DNA of 64,000 bases from Mesorhizobium mediterraneum. GTDB taxonomy: Bacteria > Pseudomonadota > Alphaproteobacteria > Rhizobiales > Rhizobiaceae. Where the stretch lies: contig NZ_NPKI01000043.1 of the NCBI RefSeq assembly GCF_002284565.1, positions 1 to 64,000 of the forward strand. The letters run 5' to 3'. Positions within the stretch are counted from its first letter, which is position 1; every line of letters starts with the position of its first letter. Positions 19,373 through 28,753 of this stretch are shown here, piece by piece. The notes beneath the pieces are model-generated. The model was not told the DNA's origin. It saw nothing but the letters and a program-made list of their open reading frames with translations, and ran no database searches. Made by a program: the position numbers and the translations under genes.

Positions 19373-19732
19373 CAATGAGTGCGTATTCGGCCCCCGCATT
19401 CCGCGCAAAAGGGGCTCTGGTATGGGGTGGTGAAGGGCACACGGTGAGCGCCGCTAATACGGGCGGAGCTGGTCGGGGTTGCACAGCCTGATTGGGCGCG
19501 GATGATTGGCTTTTGGAGTTCAGCTTTGAGAGCGGATTTGATGCGCCTGGATTGGCTTCTGACGATCTCGCAATGACGTGTCTGCCGACCAACGGTACGC
19601 ACAATGCAGGGGAGGCATCTTGTGAACGGAGAAGGCCCGCGCTTTGAGGGCGTGATACGGGACAGTCATTCGGGAATCATATTTTTTGACGATGCTGGCG
19701 ACCCAACATATCTGCAGCGTCGTCTTCGGTGA
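19373..19732 (+). pseudogene. truncated dipeptidase A copy with its upstream spacer
   Basis: From about 19400 the sequence parallels the reverse complement of 6220-5990, the spacer before dipeptidase gene A. From 19605 to about 19732 it matches the first 40 codons of that gene: TCATTCGGGAATCATATTT and CCAACATATCTGCAGCG occur in both. Small insertions break the frame, and similarity ends near 19725. This is the 5' stub of a second dipeptidase A gene behind the alanine-dehydrogenase-like gene. Confidence 0.75.
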
Positions 19733-19814
19733 AAGGCTCGTCAACCAGTGACGAAAACGGCCTCGCGCACAGAATTCCTGGCAATCCCAGGCGCTGATGC
19801 ACACCCGGACTCTA

Positions 19815-19895
19815 TCACAGTTCACATGAGGCGATCCGCGGTTACGTGTTCTGCTCGTTCCTGACTCTGCTGCGCATTTCGCAAAAGCCGGACAA
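19815..19895 (+). pseudogene. possible IS1634-type transposase fragment
   Basis: A short plus frame reads EAIRGYVFCSFLTLLRISQK, resembling the IRGHVFCSFLALLL segment of IS1634/IS4-type transposases. It sits between two truncated genes and may mark the deletion event. Confidence 0.4.
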
Positions 19896-19980
19896 CGTCC
19901 ACAATGCCCACCGCATCGTGGTCCATGGCGACACATGTGAAAGAAAAAAGCCGCGCCCCTGTTGACCGGCATACCAGGCT

Positions 19981-20784
19981 TCAGCACGGTCCTCGGTCGG
20001 CCGGCATAGAGGAGCCGCACCGATGGAAATCCCATAGCACAATAACCATTGCCGGGATGAGCGCCGCGGCGATGCAGAAGACGATGCCGTCCTTGTTCTC
20101 CTTGACCATGCCGCCCCAGTCGGCGTCCGGCGGCTGCACGCCAAGGCCGAGGAAGGACAAGGTCGACAGGAACAGCACGGCATAGATGAAGCGCAGGCCG
20201 AGTTCCGAGACCAGCGGCGACAGCGCGTTGGGCAGGATCTCGCGGAAGATGATCCAGGCGCTGCCTTCGCCGCGCAGCTTGGCGGCTTCGACATAGTCCA
20301 TGACGTTGATGTCGACGGCGACCGCGCGCGACAGGCGGTAGACCCGGGTCGAATCGAGAATGCCCATCACCAGGATCAGCGTCACCAGGTTCGTCGGCAG
20401 CACCGAAAGCACGACCAGGCCCACGATCAGCGTCGGGATCGACATCAGGAGATCGATGAGGCGCGACAGGATGGTGTCGAACCAGCCGCCGAACACCGCC
20501 GCCGAGAAACCGAGAATGGCGCCGAGCGAGAAGGACAGCGCCGTAGCAAGCACGGCGATGAACAGCGTGATGCGGGCGCCGTAGATCATGCGTGACAGCA
20601 GATCGCGGCCGAGATTGTCGGTGCCCAGAAAGTGCGCCGCCGACATCGGTTCCCAGACGTCGCCGACGATCTCGGCATTGTCGTGCGGTGAAATCCACGG
20701 TGCGAAGATCGCCGCCAGCACGAACAGCGCGGTCAGCACCAGTCCGATCAAGGCGGGAATGGGGATGCGTCTTATGTCAAGCAT
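19981..20784 (-). CDS. dipeptide/oligopeptide ABC permease DppC-like, C-terminally altered
   Basis: An inner-membrane permease of the peptide/nickel family. The N-terminal helix is LIGLVLTALFVLAAIFAPWI, followed by HFLGTDNLGRDLLSRMIYGA and the EAA loop EAAKLRGEGSAWIIFREILP. The final transmembrane segment begins (AAALIPAMVIVLW) but the usual ending is replaced by FHRCGSSMPADRGPC, so the gene was cut near 20030. No DppD/DppF ATPase gene follows, although one normally does. It starts 9 bases after dppB ends. Confidence 0.8.
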   Translation of the reverse strand: MLDIRRIPIPALIGLVLTALFVLAAIFAPWISPHDNAEIVGDVWEPMSAAHFLGTDNLGRDLLSRMIYGARITLFIAVLATALSFSLGAILGFSAAVFGGWFDTILSRLIDLLMSIPTLIVGLVVLSVLPTNLVTLILVMGILDSTRVYRLSRAVAVDINVMDYVEAAKLRGEGSAWIIFREILPNALSPLVSELGLRFIYAVLFLSTLSFLGLGVQPPDADWGGMVKENKDGIVFCIAAALIPAMVIVLWDFHRCGSSMPADRGPC

Positions 20785-20793
20785 GCCCGCCCC

Positions 20794-21741
20794 TCACTTT
20801 GGATGTCTGAGACGCGGATTGGCGATGATCGCCGCTATGTCCGCGATGATGTTGAGGCTGATGTAGACGGCCGCGAAGATCAGGCCGACCGCCTGCACGA
20901 CAGGCACGTCGCGCTTGGTGACGTGGTCGACCAGATATTGCCCCATGCCGGGATAGACGAAGATCACCTCGACCACGACGACGCCGACGATGAGATAGGC
21001 GAGGTTGAGCATGACGACGTTGATGATCGGCGCGATGGCGTTCGGAAAGGCGTGTCTGCGGATGACCGCGAAGGCTGAAAGCCCCTTGAGCTCCGCGGTC
21101 TCGACATAGGCCGACTGCATGACGTTGAGGATCGCCGCGCGCGTCATGCGCATCATGTGGGCAAGCACGACCAGCGTCAGTGCGGTCGCCGGCAAGGCGA
21201 TGGCCTGCATGCGCTCGCCAAAGGGCATGCCGTCATAGACGGTCGAGATGGCGGGGAAGATCTGCCATTTCACGGCGAAGAAATAGACCAGGAGATAGCC
21301 GATGAAGAACTCGGGGAAGGAGGTCGAGGCCAGCGCCAGTCCGGAGATCAGCTTGTCCACCCAGCCATTGCGGTAGCGCACCGCGATCAGGCCGAGGATG
21401 ATCGCCAGCGGCACCGCGACGACCGCCGCCCAGAAGGCGAGGAACAGTGTGTTCCACAGCCGGCCCTTGATCGAGGTCGCGATATCCTGGCCGCTCGACA
21501 TGGGGGTGCCCAGGTCGCCGGTCAGCCAGTGGCAATACCTGACATACGCCGGGTCGTTCAGCCCGAGCTGCTCACGCAAATTGGCAAGCGACTCCGGTGT
21601 CGCCGATTGTCCGAGAATGGCTTGCGCGACGTCGGCGGTCAGAATCTGGGTGCCGGCGAAGATCAGGACCGAAATGGCCAAAAGCAAGATGATGCCCAGC
21701 GCAACGCGCTGGGCGATAAGCTTCACGATTGAAGATGACAT
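20794..21741 (-). CDS. dipeptide/oligopeptide ABC permease DppB-like
   Basis: A 315-residue permease with six expected membrane segments, first AQRVALGIILLLAISVLIFA. The family patterns LREQLGLNDPAYVRYCHWL and YVETAELKGLSAFAVIRRHA (EAA-type loop contacting the ATPase) are present. Full length and apparently intact. It lies between the binding-protein gene and dppC, in the usual order for a peptide import operon. Confidence 0.9.
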   Translation of the reverse strand: MSSSIVKLIAQRVALGIILLLAISVLIFAGTQILTADVAQAILGQSATPESLANLREQLGLNDPAYVRYCHWLTGDLGTPMSSGQDIATSIKGRLWNTLFLAFWAAVVAVPLAIILGLIAVRYRNGWVDKLISGLALASTSFPEFFIGYLLVYFFAVKWQIFPAISTVYDGMPFGERMQAIALPATALTLVVLAHMMRMTRAAILNVMQSAYVETAELKGLSAFAVIRRHAFPNAIAPIINVVMLNLAYLIVGVVVVEVIFVYPGMGQYLVDHVTKRDVPVVQAVGLIFAAVYISLNIIADIAAIIANPRLRHPK

Positions 21742-21757
21742 GAGCGCGGGGCGTGTC

Positions 21758-23342
21758 TCAGATCTGCAGCCAGCACTTGGAAAGTGCGTAGCCCCCCATC
21801 ATTTCCTGGTTGCCGTCCTCATACCAGCCGCCAACCTGCGGTCCAGTGGCGTCGATGAAGTCGTTGAACATCGGGACGATGGCGCCGCCTTCGTCACGGA
21901 CGATTTGGCCCATGTCGGCATAGAGCTTCTTGCGCTTGTCGACATCGAGTTCGCCGCGCGCCTGGAACAGCATCTTGTCGAACTTCTCGTTGAAGAAGCG
22001 GGTATCATTCCACTGGGCCTTGGAATAGTACGCAGTGGAATACATCTGGTCCTGAGTTGGACGACCGCCCCAGTAGGACGCAGAAAAGGGTTGCTTGTTC
22101 CACACTTCGGACCAGTAGCCGTCGCCGGGTTCGCGTTTGATCTCAAGGGTAATGCCAGCCTTGGCCGCGCTCTGCTGGTAAAGCTGGGCGGCGTCGACGG
22201 CACCCGGGAAGGCGACGTCGGAGGTGCGAAGGAGCACCGATCCCGAGTGCCCGGACTTCTTGTAGTGGAAAGCTGCCTTGTCGGGATCGAACGTGCGCTG
22301 CTCCATCTCCGTGAAGAGTGGATATGACTTGTTGATCGGCGTGTCGTTGCCGACGGAGCCGTAGCCCTTCAGGATCTTCTGTACGAGCTCCTCGCGGTCG
22401 ATGGCGTATTTCAGCGCGAGCTGCAGGTCGTTGTTGTCGAAAGGGGCAGTGTTGCAATGGGCGAGGAACAAGTAGTGGCCATGGCCACTAACGTTGCGGA
22501 TCGTGATCCCTGGGACACGCTTGATAAGTTCCACCACCTTGGGTTCGACCCGGTTGATCATGTGGACCTGGCCGCTCTGCAGCGCAGACATGCGGGCGGT
22601 GGTATCGTTAATGACGATGATCTCAATCTGCTCCGCGAAGCCGCGGTCGTTGCGCCAGTAATTGGCGAATTTCTCGCCGCCGAGGCGGACGCCGCCTTCA
22701 TTGACGGTGACCTTGTAAGGACCGGTGCCGATGCCTTCGGTCGGATTATCCTTGCCGCCATTGGGCTGGATCATTAGGTGGTAGTCGTCCATCAGGAAGG
22801 GAAGGTCGGCATTGGCTTCCTTGAGTGTGAAGACCACGTCCTGGCCGTCGACGGCAATCTTGTCGATGCCCTGCATGATGCCGAGCGCGCCAGACTTGGA
22901 ATTGGCGTCGGAATGGCGCTCCATTGTGGCGAGTACGTCCGTCGGAGTCATTTCCTTGCCGTTATGGAACTGGACACCCTTGCGGATTTTGAAGGTCCAG
23001 GTCTTCGCGTCCTTTGACGCGCCCCATTCCTCGGCGAGCGCGGGCTGGAGTTCGCGCTTGGCGCCGATCTGCACGAGCTGCTCGCCCCATTGGCGGCCAA
23101 AGAAATAGGCGACCTGGCTCTCGAAGATCGCAGGATCAAGACTGTCGGTGGCCGCCCCACCCTGCATGCCGGCCTTAAGCACGCCGCCCATGACCGGGCC
23201 CTTCGGCGCGCGCCGCAGCCGCTAGCATGGTGTTCGCGAAGGCGGCGCCAACACCGATCGCGGCCGCACGACCGAAAAACTCACGCCGAGACAATTTGCC
23301 TGTCGCGACGCTTTCACTGAGAAAACGGATTTCTTCATTCAT
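21758..23342 (-). pseudogene. peptide ABC transporter substrate-binding protein, frameshifted after signal peptide
   Basis: The mature part (21758-23191) is a full family-5 solute-binding protein: YKVTVNEGGVRLGGEKFANY, LQLALKYAIDREELVQKIL and DKRKKLYADMGQIVRDEGG are typical. Its export signal is in another frame: MNEEIRFLSESVATGKLSRR begins at 23342 and continues EFFGRAAAIGVGAAFANTML, a Tat-type signal (SRREFF) ending AAAARAEG. The two parts join if one base is removed near 23196 (GAAGGGCCCGGTCATGG). As written, the exported protein cannot be made. Confidence 0.8.
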
Positions 23343-23394
23343 CGTAATTCCCCATCGTGTGGGCCTTCATGGCTGTTGCTTGGGTTTGGCGCAC

Positions 23395-23450
23395 CTTACA
23401 ATGCCTGTCCAACAACGAATTGATATAGCGTGATGAGAAAATGATATCGG
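23395..23450 (-). promoter_or_regulatory. shared upstream element, copy A (before peptide transporter operon)
   Basis: The element TGTCCAACAACGAATTGATATAGCGTGATGA on the plus strand recurs at 26470-26520 with a few changes, there before a dipeptidase gene. It lies 55-100 bases upstream of the binding-protein start. A LysR remnant lies immediately beyond. A binding site for the nearby LysR regulator is a reasonable guess. Confidence 0.5.
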
Positions 23451-23514
23451 CGCCGAACGGTGTGACAAGCGTTCGGCGGTGGGGCGCTTTGTTTCTAGTT
23501 CTGCGATCCATTGC

Positions 23515-23632
23515 CCTTAAGGACGCGGGTAGAAAGGTCCGAAGAGCTGGCGCTGAATTGTCTTTTGGCCCTGCAGCAAACGACGGAAGCGGTTCCGGAT
23601 TCCGCTGCGATCTGATTTGGTACATGGCAACG
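23515..23632 (-). pseudogene. 3' remnant of a LysR-type regulator gene
   Basis: The minus strand reads NPEPLPSFAAGPKDNSAPAL and then RTFLPASL. It parallels NPEPFHIFAAWRKDNTAPVL at the C-terminus of the LysR protein encoded at 27312-28226. The match is also clear at the DNA level (AATCCGGAACC, AAAAGACAAT). About 35 codons remain, placed upstream of the transporter operon in the same orientation. Confidence 0.65.
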
Positions 23633-23639
23633 GGGTTAC

Positions 23640-23992
23640 CTGGCTCGCCTAGTGACGTCGACGCGCCGGACCGTCGACTGCATTTGTTAATTCCCGTGAT
23701 CAGCGGGGTTACGCGACGAAAAACCCTCCACGAAATCCGCCTGCCAAAAGCTCAGCATTGCACAACGCGCCGGGCGCAGAGTCAATTGAGCTTCACGATC
23801 ATAGGACAACACATCTGCCAAGCGACCCTCGATACCTCATCGGCCTCCAGTGCGACTAAAATCCGCGTCGATTCTATCTCCAACTACCGTCGCGCGACTA
23901 ATGCCGAATGTCCGAACACTCGAGGCGGCTGCCTGCTAGCCGAGTTTTAGGCCACACTTGGTGGGCAGATGATGTGCCTACGCGCTTGTTCC
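23640..23992. other. no recognised gene
   Basis: A short plus frame crosses this stretch but has no family features, and it is antisense to the LysR remnant at its start. Nothing else was seen. Confidence 0.3.
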
Positions 23993-25288
23993 TCAGGCCG
24001 CCTTGATCAATTCAAAATCACCGTCAGCAAACCTGGAGCACTTGAACCTCGTTAAGTCCAAAGATGGTGTTCCGTCGATAATCCATTGACTGACTTGCTT
24101 GCCCACGATCGGTCCGAGCGCGAAGCCATGACCGCTAAAACCACAAGCTGCTAAAACGTTCCAATTGCCTGGCAAGCGGTCGATAACTGGTATCAAGTCT
24201 GGCGTAAGATCGATCCGCCCAGCCCAGCTTTCTACTAGGACCAAGTCGCTAATATGGGGAAAAAGGGCCCGGAACTCGGCGAAATTTTGCTTCACTTTTC
24301 TGAGATTCGTTGCTGGCTCCGGAAGCGGCTTGTATTTCCCAATGCCAGGCAGGAGATCTTTGAAGCTTCTGATCGTATCTTGTCCCAGACCCAAACGTAG
24401 AAGGCCTTGGTTCTGTCGAAGTGCAGGAAGGAAGTAACGGAGATTCGTGAACGCTTCGAGGGTTAGATCGTAGTTGGTTCCGGCGTTCCGATAGCCGTTG
24501 CCGATGATGAAGGAGCCGTCCGGCCTGGGTCGATAGGCAGTCGTCGGCGCCCACATAGCTATCTCGGTAAAGGGCTTGGTAGTCGAAGTTCGACCTACCG
24601 ATGATCTGATGATCTGAATTGGAAGATTGTAGCCTAGTTTGGTCAGAAACTTCCTCGAGCCGATCCCGCTAGCTACAACCACTTTGTCACAATACTGCTC
24701 ACCCCTCTCAGTTCGAATGCCAGACACTCTGCCGTTCACTCTGATAAAGCCAGTGACGGCCTGATCGCTGAAGAGCTCCGCCCCCGCCGCCTGCGCCGCG
24801 CGGGCGAATGTGCGCGTCGATGCCTCGGGATCACCGTGTCCGTCATCGGGTGTGTAGAGCGCGCATCGCCAGTTGCCGGAAAGTTCGGGCAGCTTTTGCG
24901 TCAGTCTCTTGCTATCCAGGATTTCTGAAGTGAGGTTGTGTTTCTGAGCGTCCAGGTAGCTTGCTTCTACTAAGGCTTCGTCTTCGGTTGTTTCTGCGGG
25001 CATGAGGATGCCCGATTTCACGCGTCGCGTTGAATCAAACCCGAATTCTTCCGTGATTTCGTCCCAAAGTAACGAGGCTTCCGCGGCGAGAGGGATTTCC
25101 GCTGGGTGTCGTCCTTGTTTGCGGATGAATCCCCAAGCCCGGCTAGATTGTTCCCCGGCAATCGGCCCGCGGTCAAAAACCGCCACACGTATGCCCCGTC
25201 GTGCCAAGTAGAAGGCTGTTGAACAGCCGACGATCCCGGCGCCTATTATGGCCACATCGTAGCTTTTGTCGGATGCATTCTTCGCCAT
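23993..25288 (-). CDS. FAD-dependent amino-acid oxidoreductase (DAO family)
   Basis: A 431-residue flavoprotein of the D-amino-acid dehydrogenase/glycine oxidase group. The dinucleotide site is DVAIIGAGIVGCSTAFYLAR (residues about 9-28), followed by VAVFDRGPIAGEQSSRAWG. The C-terminal FAD-contact region is NVLAACGFSGHGFALGPIVG. The ATG at 25288 is the natural start. It lies about 135 bases downstream of the third dipeptidase gene, in the same direction, and a remnant of the same gene follows dipeptidase gene B. It may deaminate an amino acid released by the dipeptidase; the exact substrate is unknown. Confidence 0.85.
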   Translation of the reverse strand: MAKNASDKSYDVAIIGAGIVGCSTAFYLARRGIRVAVFDRGPIAGEQSSRAWGFIRKQGRHPAEIPLAAEASLLWDEITEEFGFDSTRRVKSGILMPAETTEDEALVEASYLDAQKHNLTSEILDSKRLTQKLPELSGNWRCALYTPDDGHGDPEASTRTFARAAQAAGAELFSDQAVTGFIRVNGRVSGIRTERGEQYCDKVVVASGIGSRKFLTKLGYNLPIQIIRSSVGRTSTTKPFTEIAMWAPTTAYRPRPDGSFIIGNGYRNAGTNYDLTLEAFTNLRYFLPALRQNQGLLRLGLGQDTIRSFKDLLPGIGKYKPLPEPATNLRKVKQNFAEFRALFPHISDLVLVESWAGRIDLTPDLIPVIDRLPGNWNVLAACGFSGHGFALGPIVGKQVSQWIIDGTPSLDLTRFKCSRFADGDFELIKAA

Positions 25289-25425
25289 TTGAGATCGGAG
25301 CCCCTTAGTGTATCTCAGTCGTTGCCCGCGATCAGATCGTCGAGTGTCTGGGAGAAATTCATTGTTCCGGCCGCCGATAGTTTACCCCGATGAAGGTCCA
25401 GGCGGCGGCCCCTGGTTGCGAAGTG

Positions 25426-26422
25426 CTACTCCCAGTTCATCGCAGCGACGCGCATGAAATTGGCACCGAGGATTCCGCTGATGTCCTTGTTGGTGTAGCC
25501 TCGAGCTGACAGGGCGGCAGTGATTTTCGGGAAAACTTCGATGTCGACGAAGCCAATGTCCGATCCACTTAATGTGCCGGCGGCCAGTAATCTTTGGCGT
25601 CTCGAACCGGGTTTCCAAGGCCTTCGTGATTTCTGCGAAATCGGTTCCGATGCCTACATGTTCGGGCCCGACCAGCTCGCAATAATAGTCAATATTGCGC
25701 ACAAGAAGATCTAGGTCAGACGTACTGTCGCCTACTTTTGCCAAGAATAGCCGAATTCCAGTAATCCCGATTACGCCGCCCGTGTTTGCGCAAGCAATCG
25801 CCTGTTCATCCCAGATATTTCGTGGATGATCGTGTAGTACCCGGCTGTTTGAGTGACTAATGATAATCGGCTTCGATGACGTTTCGGCCATGTCGATCGA
25901 CATTCTCGCGCCGCAATGCGTCCCATCTATAAGCATGCCAACCCGGTTCATCTCTTTGATCACCGCTCGACCGAAGTGAGTAATTCCGGTGTTTTCACCG
26001 TGGCAGCCGCCGCCGCCGGCATTGTCTTTGTTGTAGACAAAGCTGATTTGGCGCACTCCCAATCGGTGGTAGGTTTCGACGAGATCCGTCGTGCCGTTTA
26101 GCGCGGACACGCCTTCGATATCCATGGAGACCGCAAGCTTCCCGTCTCGTTTGGCGGCGAGGACGTCTGCGATGCTAGAGACGAGGGTGTACTTGTCAGT
26201 GTTCTCGCTCAGGAAGCGGCGATAGCCGGCGATCACCGGAAATGTCTCTTGCCATGGCAACACGTCGTAACCCACGTTGGTGCTGACATATGTGAACCCT
26301 GCCTTCCGAATACGTTCGAGCGAGTTGACGTCGATCGGCACCTGCGGGTCCATTCCGCAATGTGCATCCCAAACGATACTGTTTTGAAAGAGTTCATCTA
26401 CGCTCAGCCGGCTTACATCCAT
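25426..26422 (-). pseudogene. M19 dipeptidase-like protein, third copy, frameshifted at C-terminus
   Basis: Close paralogue of the gene at 7315-8319: MDVSRLSVDELFQNSIVWDA, the HCG variant of the metal motif, MDIEGVSAL, SHSNS, DHPRNIWDEQ and GIGTDF. After RFETPK the frame breaks. One base is missing near 25600 and about four near 25575, and the original end (DIGFVDIEVFP ... NFMRVAAMNWE) is found in another frame, ending at 25426. The last ~55 residues are therefore lost or replaced. As written, the frame runs on to 25382. Confidence 0.8.
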
Positions 26423-26465
26423 CGAAATCACGCCTTTTGGAAATTCGGATGGCGCAATTTCACGA

Positions 26466-26522
26466 GCGTTATGAGGCTTGTCCAACAGCGAATTGAGATA
26501 GCGTGATGACAAACTGAGATCA
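26466..26522 (-). promoter_or_regulatory. shared upstream element, copy B (before third dipeptidase gene)
   Basis: TGTCCAACAGCGAATTGAGATAGCGTGATGA differs from copy A (23395-23450) at only a few positions, and the similarity fades on both sides. It lies 45-100 bases upstream of the dipeptidase start, the same distance as copy A from its gene. This suggests a common operator or promoter for the transporter and the enzyme operon. Confidence 0.5.
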
Positions 26523-26581
26523 GTATTGAAGGGTCGGCAATTGGGCCCATTCGTATCCAGCCGTTTTGCACACCAAAGCAT

Positions 26582-26869
26582 CCGGTGCGCTTTTCAACCG
26601 CGGGCTGTCACGAACCTGGAGGATCAATATTGCGGGCGCGGTCTCGCAGCTTCAGGCCCACAGCGGGCGGGTCCCGGGGCATTGCCTAATGCGTGAGCCG
26701 AGGCCTTCCGGTAAGCAGATTTCGCTTATGAAATGTGATTAGCTTATCCCGAAAGCGCGAGAAGCACTGCACGTCCTCCTTTGTCTCCTCAAGGAGCTTT
26801 GCAGAACAGTTGCTAAGCATCGGTCTTACGCTCAAGCCTCAAAGCGGCCGTACCTAGAGCGCGTCCTGT
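26582..26869. other. gap without gene
   Basis: Nothing coding was recognised between the dipeptidase promoter element and the IS630 remnant. Confidence 0.35.
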
Positions 26870-27311
26870 TTAATCCGGTTCATATCCTGCGGCTTTGAAG
26901 TAGCCGGCACATTCGGCTGGGGTGAAGAGGTCGACGACCGCGCCGACCGCGTCCCACAACGCCTTGATGGTTCTCTCGGCCTTTGCTCGCAGCAGCGCCT
27001 TGAGTTTGGCGAAGGCGTTCTCAATCGGATTGAAGTCGGGACTGTAAGGCGGCGGGTAGAGCAGGCTCGCGCCTGCGGCCTCGATCGCGTCGCGCACGCC
27101 GGCGGCCTTGTGGGCGGGCAGGTTGTCCATGACGACCACCTCGCCCTCCGACAATGTCGGGACCAGCACCTGCTCGACATAGGCCAGGAACACGTTGGCG
27201 TTCATGGCGCCGTCGTAGATGAAGGGCGCAGTCATGCCCGTCAGCCGCAGAGCTCCCGGATTCAGCACGCGCCAGCATCCTTTGATGCCAGGCTGCCTTA
27301 CTGAGATTTGT
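26870..27311 (-). pseudogene. IS630-family transposase C-terminal half
   Basis: The open frame 26870-27325 gives the C-terminal DDE part of an IS630-type transposase: LTGMTAPFIYDGAMNANVFL, VVVMDNLPAHKAAGVRDAIE (second Asp region) and YSPDFNPIENAFAKLKALLR (final Glu region). The N-terminal half is absent, and the frame's first codons run into the LysR 3' end. The fragment lies between the LysR gene and the dipeptidase operon it may once have adjoined. Confidence 0.75.
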
Positions 27312-28226
27312 TTATGACTCCTCACCGGTTACGACGCGAATAAAATTTCGGAGAACTGGAGCCGTATTGTCTTTTCGCCAAGCAGCAAAAATGTGAAATG
27401 GTTCCGGATTGTTACGCAATGGCACAGCTGCGACCCGATCTGCGTACATAGCGGCCACGGACCGAGGAATCAAAATTATTCCAATGTTTTCCTCGACAAG
27501 CGCCAAAGCGCTGTCGTTGTCTTGCATCATGATGGAGGGTCGCGGCAAGAACCCAGCTTCACGGCAAATGTTGTTTATGCGGCGGGTATAAATCTGCCAT
27601 GACTCGCTCGACCACAGCAGTACATGCTCATTCTTTAAATCGAACGCAGAGACAGATCTTTTGCGTGCCAGCGGATGACATTTAGCAGATACCATAACCA
27701 TTTGATCTTCAAACAGATGGAATTGTTCCAGATCACTATCAACTATGGGTCCTACTAGAAAGCCTATGTCAACCTCGCCACTGCTAATGGTGCCCGGAGT
27801 GTTTTCAGGTGCCATCTCGGATGTACCTTGACTGCTCAGGCGTAAGTCCACGCCGGGGTAGAGTTTATAAAACCGTGCCAGTACTTTCGGCAAAAAGGTG
27901 TGGATCGAGATTTCGTTGTAAGCTATTCTCAACTGTCCAACCTCTCCCCTGATGGCAGTCAACGCTTTGATCGAGATGTCATCCAGATTTCCGACAATCG
28001 TCCTGGCGTATTGCAGCAATTTGAAACCTACAGAACTTGGCTTCACCCCACGAGCGCTGCGTTCAAACACAGGCACCCCCAACTCAGCCTCAAGTGTCTG
28101 AATTGTCCGACTGACAGCAGATTGCGATGTATTCAGGCGCTCAGCAGCGCGCCGGAAACCCCCTTCGTCGTCTACCGCAACCAACGCGCGAAGTTGCTGA
28201 AGGCTTATCCTTGGCGATCTCATCAT
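27312..28226 (-). CDS. LysR-type transcriptional regulator
   Basis: About 304 residues. Winged-helix part: LQQLRALVAVDDEGGFRRAA then LNTSQSAVSRTIQTLEAELG. The effector-binding domain follows (IAYNEISIHTFLPKVLARFY). The paired ATG at 28226 was preferred to the TTG at 28259 because family similarity begins there. The stop codon abuts an IS630 remnant, and the last residues could have been altered by it. The copy of its 3' end upstream of the peptide transporter operon suggests that it, or a lost duplicate, controls those operons. Confidence 0.85.
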   Translation of the reverse strand: MMRSPRISLQQLRALVAVDDEGGFRRAAERLNTSQSAVSRTIQTLEAELGVPVFERSARGVKPSSVGFKLLQYARTIVGNLDDISIKALTAIRGEVGQLRIAYNEISIHTFLPKVLARFYKLYPGVDLRLSSQGTSEMAPENTPGTISSGEVDIGFLVGPIVDSDLEQFHLFEDQMVMVSAKCHPLARKRSVSAFDLKNEHVLLWSSESWQIYTRRINNICREAGFLPRPSIMMQDNDSALALVEENIGIILIPRSVAAMYADRVAAVPLRNNPEPFHIFAAWRKDNTAPVLRNFIRVVTGEES

Positions 28227-28259
28227 TGCATCAGACCGTACCAAAAAGTCGTTAGACAA

Positions 28260-28753
28260 GCATCATCTAGCATCGAAGTGATTATCAATCTACCAGCTTC
28301 GCAGTTCACGCGCGACCGAACGACATGCAGGAAAACGAAGCTGCCAAAAGCTACGAGAACCCAATATCTGAGTATATGATGGCTTTCGAATGGGCTGGGA
28401 CCTGATCGGTTCCTCTAAGATAAAGCCGCGTTTGCGCGACCGCTGTGGCGCCGACGGCGCGTGGCATTGGCTGAAGGCGCTCATGGTCAGTCAACCGTGC
28501 GTGTTCGGTCTTAAGGCGACAAGCAGGGTATGGCCTATGGCGCCCGTGTGCCCGATGAGGAGAGTCACAATGCGCTAAACAAGCTGACACAGTTAAGTCG
28601 GCCCGCGAATAGAAGTTACGGGGGCAGTGTCGGTATCGCGCGCATATATAAATATTACAATAGGTCAGTTTATGCGCCACCACGCCGACAGGCTGTGCGT
28701 TTTGGCGCGACAATCATGGCGCAAAGCGCACGAGCGCTTTACCCTCCAAAATC
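28260..28753. other. intergenic region without recognised gene
   Basis: Only short unsupported frames occur. The region marks a change from moderate GC on the left to the very GC-rich DUF1403 gene on the right. Confidence 0.35.
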
